NCBI GenBank assembly: GCA_022824585.1
Contig: JAJDZN010000054.1
Coordinates: forward strand, 1-44,295
DNA length: 44,295 nucleotides
DNA from: Bryobacterales bacterium
GTDB lineage: Bacteria; Acidobacteriota; Terriglobia; Bryobacterales; UBA6623
Reading direction: 5' to 3'
The notes below the pieces were generated by a model, which was given only the letters and a program-made list of their open reading frames with translations, was not told the origin of the DNA and searched no databases. Numbering within the stretch: the stretch's first letter is position 1; every line of letters begins with the position of its first letter. Positions 16,565 to 25,620 of the stretch are shown piece after piece. The position numbers were made by a program, and so were the translations under genes.

Positions 16565-19024
16565 CTATAGGTTTCCTGCACTTGCACGGCGCGCGGACGA
16601 TTTTTCGCGTTCTGTGCTCCGCATTTGGAACGGAAGGCTCTCGACAATCCCGAGAATGAGCGCGGAGAACCGGTAATCGTCCCTTTCGGCGTCTCTCACG
16701 ATCTTCCGAACGGCCGGCGCGTCGTAGTACTCCACGCCCCGCCCCAGCGCGAACGTCAGGAGTTTTTCCGTCAGCGTGGCGACGAACAACTCGGGACGGT
16801 CCAAGAGAGCGTCTTCGAGCCCGTCAGGCCCTCGGAACTCCCCGGCGCCGGGAAGAGTCCCCGATGCATCGACGAGTTCCCCGCCTACCTCCCGGTCGCG
16901 CCACTGTCCGACAGCGTCGAAGTTCTCGAGCGAGAAGCCCGCCGGATCAATCGTGCGGTGGCAGCTCGCGCACGCCGCGTTGCTGCGGTGCGCGGCCAGG
17001 CGCTCTCGCATCGGGAGGTCGGCCGCCACCGCGCTCTCGTCGAGGGCCGGGACATCCGGGGGCGGAGGAGGAGGCGGCGCGCCCAAGAGATTGCTCAATA
17101 CGAAGACTCCGCGCAGTACGGGCGATGTCCGGGTAGCGTACGAGGTAACCGACAGCACGCTGCCGTGCCGCAGAAGGCCGCCACGCTTGCTTTCGGGGGC
17201 AAGCGTCACCCGGCGGAACCGGCTTCCGTAAACGCCGGGAACTCCGTAGTGCTTGGCCAGGCGTTCATTGAGGAACGTGTAGTCCGACCGAACGAACGTG
17301 AGAACACTGCGGTCCTCGCGCAGCACGCTATCGAAGAACAGCTCGGTTTCCTTTCGGAAGGCTTGCCGCAGGTTGTCGTCAAAGTCCCGAAAGAGGTTGG
17401 CGCTTGGTAGGACCGCCTCGACATTGCGAAGCCGCAGCCACTGTCCGGCGAAATTCGTCGCGAGGTTGATCGATCTGCCATCGGCGAGCATCCGCCGCGT
17501 CTGTTTCTCGAGCTCCCCCTGTTGCCTCAGCCGGCCCTGGACGGCCGCGTCGAGCAACTCATCGTCCGGGATGCTGCTCCACAGGAAGAACGACAATCGC
17601 GATGCCAGATCGACATCGCTGACCTCGTAGATGCCGCTTGCCGGCGCGCGTTCCGGGTCGCTTTCCACGCGCAACAGAAATCCCGGGTCGGCGAGCACAG
17701 CACTCAGTGCCTTGGCGATGCCAGTGTCGAAGTCGCCTTCGGCTCGCCCCTTGCGATAGAACGCCAGCGGACTGTCGAAGTCTGCTTCGGCGATTGGCCG
17801 CCGATAGGCGCGCCGCATCAGTGTCGACAGAATCTCTCTCGCGCATTCCTCTTCCTGCGTCTTGTCCGGTCGGGCTGGCCGGCAGACAAACAATCGCCTT
17901 CGGCTGGGCGTGTCCCCGGGGCCCTTGGGACCGTACGGCCCGGTCACTAGAACCTGATCGATAGCTGGCGCGGTGCGCGGATATCGATTGTCGTTGAAGC
18001 GGGCTAGCGCAGGTTGCCGGAGTGTCTCGGTAAGCGACGAACCCTCCTTAGCGAACGTGACGGCTAGGTTGTGCGGGCCGGCAGTGACCGCAACGCGCGC
18101 CTTCAAGTCCTTGTCGACCGCAGCGACCTGTCTGAACAGCGAGCCGTCGCTGCTGACGGGTCTTTGGATCGTGAAGGTCTTGACCGGCTCTCGGTCGAGC
18201 AGTACCAGGAGCTCGTGCCGACGGTCATCGCGCATCCCGCTGACGGTCCCTGTCAGATTGCGGGCGAGCAGGATCTGGATCTCGTACTCGCCTTCCCGGG
18301 GAAACGTATAGACCGCCGACAATCCACCGCGGGTGCCAAGCGGCAGCCCATGCAAGTGATCTTCCTGTGTCAGATCCGGAGCCACTCGAATGATGTCGCC
18401 CTGCAGGGACTGGCTCGTCCCGACTGCGAGGCGGCTGATTTTCTGAGCGGCCGAGATGTAGCGGTTCAGGAGCGTCGGCGAAAGATCGCCGACGATGACA
18501 TTGTCGAAGCCGTGACCGCTCTCATCGGCCGGCAGTAGCGAGGCAGCGTCGATGTCGAGCCCCAAGAGGTCCCGAATCGCGTTCTGATACTCGGTACGAG
18601 TCAGCCGTCGCAGCGTTTCGGTGCGGCCGGGGTTCAAGTTTGCTGTCGCCCCGGCATCGAGCGATGCTGTCAGCCATTCCAGCGTCGCGCGACGATCAGC
18701 TTGGGATGGCTGTGGCAACTGGGGAGGCGGCATGAGGCCCGTGTGCAGCTTGCGCACCACCTTCTCCCATAGTTCGGGCTGTGCAGCGGGCCTCGACACG
18801 TCCACCTGCTCCAAGCTCAGCCCCCCGGCCTTCAGGCGCTGGTTGTGGCAGGTCGCGCAATAGCGATCGAGAAACTGACGCTGGCCTAAGGTTGGGGAAG
18901 CTTCCCCAGAGGCCGCATTGCTCTGCTGTGCAGGGAGACCCCCCGGCAAAGTGAGCGAGAGCGCCGCTGCCAGCCCGGCAAGGACTAGCTTCGGGGGCCC
19001 GGGAAACTGCATCGGCTCGGTCAT
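16565..19024 (-). CDS. DUF1592/DUF1588 haem protein (planctomycete-type cytochrome domains)
   Basis: The ATG at 19024 is chosen because GAGG lies eight bases upstream and a signal segment follows (LVLAGLAAALSLTLPGGLPAQ), giving 819 residues. Domains in order: a cytochrome-like segment with C56-A-T-C-H and LKAGGLSLEQVD; DUF1587 (RRLTRTEYQNAIRDLLGLD); a beta-rich central domain (VYTFPREGEYEIQILLARNL); DUF1595/DUF1592 (LSTLMRRAYRRPIAEAD, DLASRLSFFLWSSIPDDELL); DUF1588 with the proline run PPPPPPPDVPALDE and a second CASCH motif (about residue 685); and DUF1585 (KLLTFALGRGVEYYD). This architecture is standard in planctomycetes, verrucomicrobia and acidobacteria and is thought to bind haem c at both CxxCH motifs. 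No reaction is proven. It heads an operon with DUF1552 and ankyrin genes. A TATAAC at 19052-19057 (minus) could be its -10. Confidence 0.94.
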   Translation of the reverse strand: MTEPMQFPGPPKLVLAGLAAALSLTLPGGLPAQQSNAASGEASPTLGQRQFLDRYCATCHNQRLKAGGLSLEQVDVSRPAAQPELWEKVVRKLHTGLMPPPQLPQPSQADRRATLEWLTASLDAGATANLNPGRTETLRRLTRTEYQNAIRDLLGLDIDAASLLPADESGHGFDNVIVGDLSPTLLNRYISAAQKISRLAVGTSQSLQGDIIRVAPDLTQEDHLHGLPLGTRGGLSAVYTFPREGEYEIQILLARNLTGTVSGMRDDRRHELLVLLDREPVKTFTIQRPVSSDGSLFRQVAAVDKDLKARVAVTAGPHNLAVTFAKEGSSLTETLRQPALARFNDNRYPRTAPAIDQVLVTGPYGPKGPGDTPSRRRLFVCRPARPDKTQEEECAREILSTLMRRAYRRPIAEADFDSPLAFYRKGRAEGDFDTGIAKALSAVLADPGFLLRVESDPERAPASGIYEVSDVDLASRLSFFLWSSIPDDELLDAAVQGRLRQQGELEKQTRRMLADGRSINLATNFAGQWLRLRNVEAVLPSANLFRDFDDNLRQAFRKETELFFDSVLREDRSVLTFVRSDYTFLNERLAKHYGVPGVYGSRFRRVTLAPESKRGGLLRHGSVLSVTSYATRTSPVLRGVFVLSNLLGAPPPPPPPDVPALDESAVAADLPMRERLAAHRSNAACASCHRTIDPAGFSLENFDAVGQWRDREVGGELVDASGTLPGAGEFRGPDGLEDALLDRPELFVATLTEKLLTFALGRGVEYYDAPAVRKIVRDAERDDYRFSALILGIVESLPFQMRSTEREKSSARRASAGNL

Positions 19025-19432
19025 CTGCTGTGCCTCGCCAGCGAACAACATGTTATATGCTAAGCGGCCTTTCGAGGAACCGGCCCCTCGGTGCTCCTGA
19101 CAACGGCTGTGGAGCGTGTTGTGCGTCGCGTGTGCAAGGCTTGCGGCCGTGTGGCAGGCCGGGAGGTGAACGATGCCACCAGCATTCTTGCGGCTGGGAT
19201 CATCGCTGCAGGCGCATCCACGGGGGCAGCAGGGCGGTGTGTTGCGACAGAACGCACGGTGCCTGGTCATCGGCATAATTCCCGTTCCCTACCCATGTCG
19301 CTGCTGCTCCGTGCCGGCGACGTCCGTCGTCGCGCTAGCTTCGGTGCCCGGAACTCCGCCGGGCGCATGACGTGATGGCTCGCGCGGGCAAGAGTTTGCG
19401 CGCGCCCGGCTGGTTCGGAGATACTCGAATGC
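19025..19432. other. Divergent intergenic region, no gene seen
   Basis: About 400 bases separate the minus-strand DUF1592 gene from the plus-strand sulfatase. Short frames exist on both strands but have no recognisable protein, no signal peptide and no ribosome binding site. The region holds a possible -10 for each flanking gene (19052-19057 minus; 19420-19425 plus) and nothing else I can identify. Confidence 0.5.
19420..19425 (+). promoter_or_regulatory. Candidate -10 box GATACT, leaderless-type, for sulfatase
   Basis: GATACT ends seven bases before GTG 19433 and ten bases before ATG 19436, the two possible starts of the sulfatase. This fits the leaderless pattern of the window, though the hexamer is weaker than elsewhere. 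A GGAG at 19417-19420 overlaps it and could instead act as a distant Shine-Dalgarno. Confidence 0.35.
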
Positions 19433-21049
19433 GTGATGCGCCCAGGTCTTGACCGCCGCTCGTTCCTTCAGGCGCTCGGTGCCGCCTCGCTCGCGGGGTG
19501 CGCCTCGGCGCCGGAATCGAGAGCGGGCGAACGCCCCAACATTGTCGTCATCATGGCCGACGACATGGGTTTCTCCGACATTGGCAGCTATGGCGGGGAG
19601 ATCTCCACGCCCAACCTCGATGCTCTGGCCGCGAACGGCCTGCGCTTTCGGCAGTTCTACAACGCCGCGCGTTGCTGTCCGACCCGCGCCGCGCTGCTCA
19701 CCGGGCTTTACCCGCATCAGGCGGGCGTCGGCCACATGGTTGGCGACTACGGCCATCCGGCATACCAAGGGCGCTTGAACGATCGTTGCGTGACGATCGC
19801 CGAGGTTCTCAAGGACGCCGGCTACACGACCTTGATGTCCGGCAAGTGGCACGTCGGCGAGAGCCGTCCCCACTGGCCGGTCGACCGCGGTTTCGACGAG
19901 TACTTCGGCTTGATCAGCGGCGGCTCGAACTACTTCAAGCTCGACGGAGCCCGGCAGATGGCAATGGGCAACGATCCATACACGCCTCCTGACGACGGAT
20001 CGTTCTACATGACGGATGCCTTCTCCGACAATGCAGTGCGCTTCCTCGAGGAGCACGGCACCAAGCCGGACCCGTTCTTCCTGTACTTGCCCTATACCGC
20101 CCCGCACTGGCCGCTACACGCCAAGCCGGAAGACATCGAAAAGTATGTCGGCAAGTACGGCATGGGCTGGGAGGTGCTGCGCCAGCAGCGCTTCGCCCGC
20201 CAGCAGGAAACCGGGATCCGCCCCGAGACTTGGACGCTCAGCCCGCGCGACCCGGACGTGTCGGCTTGGGACGATGCCGAGGACAAGGCCTTGTGGGAAC
20301 GCCGCATGGAGGTTTATGCGGCCATGATCGACTGCATGGATCAAGGCATCGGCCGTGTCGTCGAGACCATCCGAAATCTGGGCAAGCTCGACAACACGCT
20401 CATCATGTTCCTGTCCGATAACGGCGGGTGCCACGAGGACGCCAACATCGAGCAGGGAACGCCGAGAAATACGTGGGCAGATCCGAACGCCATGCCCGGC
20501 GACGCCGGATCGTTTGACGGTTACGACCGGCCTTGGGCGAATGCCAGCAACACGCCGTTTCGGATGTTCAAGAGCTGGGTCCACGAAGGCGGAATCTCGT
20601 CGCCCCTGATCTGCCACTGGCCGGACGGGATCAAGCTGCCGGGCGGCACGATCACCGATGCTCCCGGTCATGTCATCGACCTGATGGCCACGTGCATCGA
20701 CCTAGCCGAAACGGAGTACCCGTCCGAGCGAGACGGGAAGCAGATCGTGCCGCTGGAAGGCAGGAGCCTGCGTCCGATCCTCGAGACCGGCACTCGCGAC
20801 GGTCACGAAGCGCTGTACTGGGAACATCAGGGGAATCGCGCCATGCGGCAAGGCCGCTGGAAACTCGTCGCGCTACGCGATCGCGGCACGCGCGCGGCCG
20901 GACCCTGGGAGCTCTACGACATCGCCGAGGACCGTAGCGAACAGCACGACCTTGCCGCCGAGATGCCCGAGCGCGTCGCTGCCATGGAGGCCGCGTGGCT
21001 GGAATGGGGCGAGAAGGTAGGCTGGGTGCCGTTCGAGCAGCTGCCCTAG
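19433..21049 (+). CDS. Arylsulfatase, probable Tat lipoprotein
   Basis: The protein has 538 residues from GTG 19433; ATG 19436 is the next codon and equally possible. The leader RRSFLQALGAASLAGC combines a twin-arginine motif with a lipobox (LAGC, Cys 23), so the enzyme is probably folded before export and anchored in a membrane. RPNIVVIMADDMGFSDIGSYGGE carries metal-binding aspartates. The FGly motif is C81-C-P-T-R with AALLTGLYPHQAG, and SGKWHVGE supplies the Lys/His of the active site. MFLSDNGGCHED is the second metal block. Overall it resembles the large S1 arylsulfatase A-like group (S1_4 type). FGly maturation before Tat export needs a cytoplasmic formylglycine-generating or anaerobic maturase enzyme, not present here. 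The substrate is unknown. The gene is monocistronic and convergent with the DUF3604 gene. Confidence 0.94.
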   Translation: MMRPGLDRRSFLQALGAASLAGCASAPESRAGERPNIVVIMADDMGFSDIGSYGGEISTPNLDALAANGLRFRQFYNAARCCPTRAALLTGLYPHQAGVGHMVGDYGHPAYQGRLNDRCVTIAEVLKDAGYTTLMSGKWHVGESRPHWPVDRGFDEYFGLISGGSNYFKLDGARQMAMGNDPYTPPDDGSFYMTDAFSDNAVRFLEEHGTKPDPFFLYLPYTAPHWPLHAKPEDIEKYVGKYGMGWEVLRQQRFARQQETGIRPETWTLSPRDPDVSAWDDAEDKALWERRMEVYAAMIDCMDQGIGRVVETIRNLGKLDNTLIMFLSDNGGCHEDANIEQGTPRNTWADPNAMPGDAGSFDGYDRPWANASNTPFRMFKSWVHEGGISSPLICHWPDGIKLPGGTITDAPGHVIDLMATCIDLAETEYPSERDGKQIVPLEGRSLRPILETGTRDGHEALYWEHQGNRAMRQGRWKLVALRDRGTRAAGPWELYDIAEDRSEQHDLAAEMPERVAAMEAAWLEWGEKVGWVPFEQLP

Positions 21050-21079
21050 CGCAACGTGTCCCAAGTCCTTGTCAGGTCG

Positions 21080-21125
21080 CGCCCACCCGAGTGCGCGAGC
21101 GCTGCCACCTTCGTCCGGGTGGGCG
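21080..21125. terminator. Hairpin between convergent sulfatase and DUF3604 genes
   Basis: CGCCCACCCG at 21080-21089 is the exact reverse complement of CGGGTGGGCG at 21116-21125, with a 26-base loop that has some internal pairing. It lies 30 bases past the sulfatase stop and 18 bases past the DUF3604 stop on the other strand. No T-tract follows, so its efficiency is unknown. Confidence 0.5.
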
Positions 21126-21143
21126 GGTGTTAGATCCGGTCGG

Positions 21144-23447
21144 TCACTTCAACCACACCGGCGAGCTCCACGCATACTTGCCGACCTCCATCTGTTGGTA
21201 GTGGGGCTCTTTGAAGCGGCCCTTGAGCCAAATGCGGGCGTAATAGTAGCGCCCGGCGACGGGCTCGCGAGTGTCGCGGTACGTGAACTCAGCTGACCCT
21301 GATTCGCCGCTTGGCTCGTACGCATAGATGTACTGCCCGTCGCTGACGATCTCGATCTTGTCTACGGGCGAGACGGCCTCGACCTTTACCGCGATCTTCG
21401 GGGACGAGGCTCCGATCTCGGCCTCGCCGCCTTGGAACACGCCGTTGACCCGGAAGTCCACCAAGACCGGCTCGCCGCCGCGCACTGCAAAGCTGCGCCG
21501 GGCGCGCAGCGCATCCACCACGGATTCGCGGCTCAGCTCCTTGGCGAACACGCCCAGCATGCCGGTGTTGTAGCCGCTGAGCCCATCGTGGCGGTCGCTC
21601 GAGCCCACGAAGCCGAACTTCTTGCCATAGCCGAGCCCGTCTTGTATCGAGGTCTTTCCGACCGGCGGGCGGCGCAGCCAATCCGGGACGGCCCGTGGTT
21701 GATCGTACGTTTCGTAGACGCCGTGTCCGGACGTGATCTCAACCACCGGTTCGGCGATCGGGTCATGCTTGGACCAGTCCATGGCACCCCACGGCGCTCC
21801 GACGTGATGCACCCACGGGATGGCGTTCTCTCTCGCGAGACTGCGGCGCAACTCCTCGATCGAGTTGCTCTCGGGATCGGTGATGCGATAGATCGGCGAG
21901 AACGGCTTGGTAAAGATCACCGTCCGGTCGCCGTAGCGGCGACGCCCGGCCGCATCGCCGCTCCATTCGTAGCTGGAGAAGCCTTCGAAGCGACCGTCTT
22001 CTGACAGGACGTTGGAGTAGGATTGCTCGACGCGGTACTTCGAGTTGGTCATCGATGGCCAGTCGTGGTCGGACGCGGCGCCGAAGTCCAGGACGCCGGA
22101 GTGCATTGCGTTCATGTAGTAGCGGTCCGTCCACATCTCGATCGTCCGGTCCCCCGGGTATTCCCCGAGGTGGGTGTGGAGTTCGCCGTAGTAGAGCGTG
22201 TAGGTCTGGCCGTCGAGTTCGAGCGTCTCCTGTGGCACATCCGCGGGCCGAGGCGCGGCCTTCTTCGTCTCGCCTATCGGGCCGCTCACGGCCTCGCCGC
22301 GCACGGTAGCGCTGACTGGCTCGATGGCCTTGCGGTACATCATCATGTCCGTGGCGTGCCAGAAGCCATCCTCTTCAAAGGCCGGCGCCCGGTAGCCGAT
22401 CGCCATCCCCAGGGTGAACGGCTGCAGTGTCTTGCCGTCGAACCACGCTCCCGCCGAGCCCGGCGATCTGCCGGCCCGGTAGCCGGGATTGCCCGGGTGG
22501 AACGAAGTGACTTGGTGCAGGAACCAGAAGCGTCCGCCGCGGTCGATCTGGAACTCGTCCAGCCGGCCTAGCTCGGCGACGAAGTCACGGGCCTTGCCGG
22601 GCAGCTCGTAGCGCATGCCGTCGCGGACGCCGGAAACCCTGCCGGATGCGTGGATCCAAGCCGTGCCATCGGCCGCGAAGCGAATCATCGGCCGCTGTTC
22701 GTCCTCTGCCGAGGCGAAGAAGGCCGTCTCGTCCGTCCACTCGCCGTTGCTCGCGGTGCGCAGATAGACGTCGTAGTCGCCGTCCACCCAGCGGTCAAAG
22801 GCCAGCCAAAGCTTGCCATCGCCGCCCGCCGCCAGGTGGGGGCGGAAATTGAAGCCGCTGTCGGGCGTCATGAGGCGCCCGTTCCATGTGCCGCCCGACA
22901 TGCTGGCCAGGGCGATCCGGACGGCCCCCTTGCGGGCCGACTCCCATGCGATCACCGGAGAGCCGCCCGGCGTCACGGCCACGGACGGCCGCATGTCGGG
23001 ACCGCGTCCGGAACTGACCCGCGAGACTGGCCCGAGGCTGGCGCCGTCCCAGTGCCGGGCGTAGACGTCGAAGTCCTGCTCCACTTCGTTGAACTCGGAC
23101 CAGGCAATCCAGAGTCCGCCCGCACTGTCGGCGGCCGCTACTGAACTGTAGACGTAGCCGTCCAACTCGTTGACTCTGGCGATCTCGCTCCAGTGGTCGC
23201 CCCGCCAGCGCCCGAGCGAGACGAACTGGCGCGTGGAATTGAGAATGTCGGGCGCGTTGGACTGTATGCCGACCGTGTAGACCGTGCCGTCGCTGGCGAA
23301 TACAACGCTGCGGCACTCCTGGCGAACGGTCGGCTGGAAGCGGTGGCCGTCCTGGCCGTCGTAAATCTCTTGGTACGCATATTCGATCGAATCTTGGGCG
23401 CACAGCGCGCCGGCCAAGAGGACGAGCGACAGTCGAAGCAGCAACAT
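21144..23447 (-). CDS. DUF3604 protein with N-terminal beta-propeller-like region
   Basis: The protein has 767 residues with a short Sec signal (LLRLSLVLLAGALCAQ). Residues ~25-330 contain recurring blades ending in WIAWSEFNE, VIAWESARKG, WLAFDRWVDGDYDVYLRT and WIHASG, like a sialidase/BNR-type propeller. Residues ~415-700 are DUF3604, a PHP-like metal-dependent fold: YYGELHTHLGEYPGD, FGAASDHDW, IPWVHHVG, VEITSGHGVYETYD and FVGSSDRHDG supply His and Asp ligands. A C-terminal beta domain follows (VDKIEIVSDGQYIYAYEP). DUF3604 proteins are probable phosphoesterases or hydrolases of unknown substrate. TAGAAT nine bases before the ATG suggests a leaderless mRNA. The flavin oxidoreductase ends 51 bases upstream on the same strand. 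Confidence 0.9.
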   Translation of the reverse strand: MLLLRLSLVLLAGALCAQDSIEYAYQEIYDGQDGHRFQPTVRQECRSVVFASDGTVYTVGIQSNAPDILNSTRQFVSLGRWRGDHWSEIARVNELDGYVYSSVAAADSAGGLWIAWSEFNEVEQDFDVYARHWDGASLGPVSRVSSGRGPDMRPSVAVTPGGSPVIAWESARKGAVRIALASMSGGTWNGRLMTPDSGFNFRPHLAAGGDGKLWLAFDRWVDGDYDVYLRTASNGEWTDETAFFASAEDEQRPMIRFAADGTAWIHASGRVSGVRDGMRYELPGKARDFVAELGRLDEFQIDRGGRFWFLHQVTSFHPGNPGYRAGRSPGSAGAWFDGKTLQPFTLGMAIGYRAPAFEEDGFWHATDMMMYRKAIEPVSATVRGEAVSGPIGETKKAAPRPADVPQETLELDGQTYTLYYGELHTHLGEYPGDRTIEMWTDRYYMNAMHSGVLDFGAASDHDWPSMTNSKYRVEQSYSNVLSEDGRFEGFSSYEWSGDAAGRRRYGDRTVIFTKPFSPIYRITDPESNSIEELRRSLARENAIPWVHHVGAPWGAMDWSKHDPIAEPVVEITSGHGVYETYDQPRAVPDWLRRPPVGKTSIQDGLGYGKKFGFVGSSDRHDGLSGYNTGMLGVFAKELSRESVVDALRARRSFAVRGGEPVLVDFRVNGVFQGGEAEIGASSPKIAVKVEAVSPVDKIEIVSDGQYIYAYEPSGESGSAEFTYRDTREPVAGRYYYARIWLKGRFKEPHYQQMEVGKYAWSSPVWLK

Positions 23448-23456
23448 CGCGCCTTG

Positions 23457-23462
23457 ATTCTA
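23457..23462 (-). promoter_or_regulatory. Candidate -10 box TAGAAT, leaderless-type, for DUF3604 gene
   Basis: The minus strand reads TAGAAT, nine bases, then ATG 23447. No Shine-Dalgarno is seen upstream of the ATG. It would give the DUF3604 gene its own transcript despite the same-strand gene 51 bases upstream. Confidence 0.45.
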
Positions 23463-23498
23463 GCCCGACTCTCGGCTTTGGGGAGCCGTCTGGGGTGC

Positions 23499-24953
23499 CT
23501 AGAGCGAGGCCTTGATCTTGCGGACGAGCGCCGCTTCCGGCAAGTTGCGGTAAGCCGGGTCGAGCGGATAGCAGCCCGACACCAAGCCGTTGCGGGGACC
23601 GGTGGTGCAGTCGCTGAACGTGCGGCAGATCCTCTTGGAGTTGAGACTGCCTCTGGTGAGGGTGTCTTTGGGCAGGGTCGGGTAGGCCAGCACCATCCGG
23701 CCCAAGCCGACAGCATCGGCCTTGCCGCTGCGCACGACCCACTGGGCGACGTGCGGGAGGAACTCCTGCAGGTAGCTGTAGCCGGTGCCGATGACGACCA
23801 TGTCTGGAAACGCGGCCTTGATCTGGGCCGTGGCTTCGATCTGGCGCGCACAGCCGACCAGCGGATCCTCGGGCGGCTGGTAGCCGTCGGACGGAGGGAA
23901 CAAGGCCGGGCGCTGGATGTGTGGGTTGTAGTACGGACTGCCCGCTGAAACGTTCAGCAGGCGGATGTCCAATTCGCGCAGCAGCTCGATGAACCGGAAC
24001 GTGTCGCTGAGGTCGAACTCCACCGGGTTCTCGGCATTGCCGCCGAAGGCATGGCGGTACGGCAGCGCGCCGGAAAAGTCCTCGGGTATTCCGGGGCCGA
24101 GACGGGAGCCCGAGCTGCGTGTGGGATCCGGGCGGTAGGGGGCGAAGTCGAAGGCGCTCAGTCGGACTCCGATCTGAATGCGGGAGGTGGTTGCCCGGAT
24201 GCCCGAAACCACTTCGCGCAGGAAGCGCGTGCGATTCTCGAACGAGCCTCCGAACGGCCCTTCGCGCGTGACCGCGCTCAGGAACTCGTGTCCCAAGTAG
24301 CCGTGGCAGTGCTTGACGTCTACGAAGTCGGCGCCACAGCGTTCGGCGATGCCGCCCGCCCTGACGAACAGGTCGATAATCCCCCTCACCTCGTCGTCGC
24401 TCAGGACCGGATAGTCCTCCGGAATGCCGAACTTGCGGTCCAGGAATGGGTGGCGGTAGAGGATCTTGGGTTCGAGGCCCGACTGGCTGGGTCGCGAGAA
24501 GCGGCCCGAGTGGGTGAGTTGAAACCCCGTCAGCAGGTCCGCGTTCGAACCGAAATAGGAGTGATGTATGTCGAGCAGTTCGGCATGCAGAGCCTTGAGC
24601 GAGTCCTCTGTCTCCGGCCGGATCATGAGCTGGCGCGGGTTGGCGCGGCTGTCGGGTGTGATGGCCATCGCCTCGCCGCCCCAGACGCACTTGGCACCGC
24701 TATGAGCGAAGTTGCGCCAGCGCCGGCGCACCAGCTCGTTAGGCTTGCCGTCGTCGTCGCCGTCCCAGCCCTCCATCGGATGGATCACGAAGCGATTGCC
24801 GAGCGTCTTCCCTCCCGCCGTCAGTGGTTGGGCTAGGGGCGAGTCGGGAGCGGTCTCGATCCGATCCTCCGCCTGCAGCGGCAGGCCGAGTTCCTCGCAG
24901 TACGCGCGGAACTCCTCTACGTTCTGCATGCGGGCGATGCGCGGGTAAGCCAT
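23499..24953 (-). CDS. NADH:flavin oxidoreductase, Old Yellow Enzyme family
   Basis: The start is ATG 24953, giving 484 residues; an upstream in-frame ATG would add a basic, cysteine-containing stretch with no homology. The FMN-binding TIM barrel is clear: GNRFVIHPMEGWDG, FQLTHSGRFSRP, CGADFVDVKHCHGYLGHEFLS, GGSFENRTRFLREVVSGIR, and a C-terminal phosphate-binding region around VVIGTGYSYLQEF and ADAVGLGRMVLAYP. CRTFSDCTTGPRNGLVSGC at the end provides cysteines reminiscent of the Fe-S segment in longer OYE relatives, though the FAD/NAD domain of 2,4-dienoyl-CoA reductase is absent. The enzyme is soluble and probably reduces activated C=C bonds or demethylates small substrates. It has no signal peptide. 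It is 51 bases upstream of the exported DUF3604 gene; a shared pathway is possible but not shown. Confidence 0.9.
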   Translation of the reverse strand: MAYPRIARMQNVEEFRAYCEELGLPLQAEDRIETAPDSPLAQPLTAGGKTLGNRFVIHPMEGWDGDDDGKPNELVRRRWRNFAHSGAKCVWGGEAMAITPDSRANPRQLMIRPETEDSLKALHAELLDIHHSYFGSNADLLTGFQLTHSGRFSRPSQSGLEPKILYRHPFLDRKFGIPEDYPVLSDDEVRGIIDLFVRAGGIAERCGADFVDVKHCHGYLGHEFLSAVTREGPFGGSFENRTRFLREVVSGIRATTSRIQIGVRLSAFDFAPYRPDPTRSSGSRLGPGIPEDFSGALPYRHAFGGNAENPVEFDLSDTFRFIELLRELDIRLLNVSAGSPYYNPHIQRPALFPPSDGYQPPEDPLVGCARQIEATAQIKAAFPDMVVIGTGYSYLQEFLPHVAQWVVRSGKADAVGLGRMVLAYPTLPKDTLTRGSLNSKRICRTFSDCTTGPRNGLVSGCYPLDPAYRNLPEAALVRKIKASL

Positions 24954-24968
24954 AGAGCAAGACCAAAC

Positions 24969-24974
24969 AGTATA
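24969..24974 (-). promoter_or_regulatory. Candidate -10 box TATACT for the OYE-family gene
   Basis: TATACT on the minus strand ends 15 bases before ATG 24953, so any 5' leader would be only about eight bases long. No Shine-Dalgarno lies between the box and the start. Confidence 0.4.
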
Positions 24975-25224
24975 TGTGCACGGCCGAATCGCCGCGTGTG
25001 AGCGCGACTGCTCCTGGCCGCTCTTGCAAGACGCGGACCCCCGCCGCAGCCGCGCTATGCCCGGCATATTAGCTGGCCGTGTCGGACAGCCGCCCCGTTG
25101 CGCTATCGAGCGCGGCGCCGAACGCCCGGGCGCGCCGATTGCCCAGACGATCGGCGCGGCGCGCTTCAGTCCTTCTGCCCGCGACTCCCAGATGCGGTAT
25201 CCTGATCAAGAAGGCGAGTCAGCC

Positions 25225-25365
25225 ATGGCTGAGAAAAAGACTGAAGTTTACAGCGCGGAATACATGGGGAGCGGGACCTTTAGGATCAGCAAGCCCAAGC
25301 GCAAGCCGAGCAAGCTGAAAGAGATCCGCTCCAAGCGAAGCCGGCGTCGCGCGCGTCGCAACTAG
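25225..25365 (+). CDS. Small basic protein of unknown function (46 aa)
   Basis: This short gene starts at ATG 25225, preceded by AAGGCGAG at ribosome-binding distance, and encodes a 46-residue protein that begins MAEKKTEVYSAEYMGSGTF. The N-terminal half (YSAEYMGSGTFRISKPK) looks ordered, and the C-terminal half is almost entirely Lys/Arg/Ser (KLKEIRSKRSRRRARRN). It could bind nucleic acid or the ribosome, but no family is recognised. A longer in-frame extension upstream to 24976 is low-complexity, has no ribosome site and is rejected. A possible -10 (TATCCT) lies about 25 bases upstream. It stands alone in a gap, divergent from the OYE gene and 255 bases before another small basic protein. 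Confidence 0.6.
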   Translation: MAEKKTEVYSAEYMGSGTFRISKPKRKPSKLKEIRSKRSRRRARRN

Positions 25366-25507
25366 CGCAGGCAGGGGCCGCGCCGTAGAGGGCGCAGTGT
25401 CTGGCCCATCCCTTTCCGAATTCGCTGCTCTATCCAGCGCGCGCTTGACGCACTTCGTTCACTTCGCACGCAGCGCATTCTCGAGCGCGTCTGCAGCGGC
25501 CTTAGGC

Positions 25508-25536
25508 ATGCATTGTTACGGTCTGCAATAATGCAT
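25508..25536. repeat. AT-rich inverted repeat upstream of small gene
   Basis: ATGCATTGTT at 25508-25517 pairs with AATAATGCAT at 25527-25536 with one mismatch, around a nine-base spacer. It is one of the few AT-rich spots in the window and lies 84 bases before the GTG at 25621. It could be an operator. It also contains two ATGCAT palindromes. Confidence 0.45.
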
Positions 25537-25620
25537 ATTGTCTGAAGCGGACGGCCTGCACCGGTTGGTTTAGCGGCCGTGCTGACGACTCCATTGCGAC
25601 TCTAGGGGAGGGCAGTTCTA

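Noticed and set aside
22795..24690. 631-codon open frame on the minus strand spanning parts of the DUF3604 and OYE genes
   Set aside because: It overlaps two well-supported genes on the same strand in another frame, is Arg/Pro/Gly-rich and has no recognisable domain. It is a by-product of GC-rich codon use.
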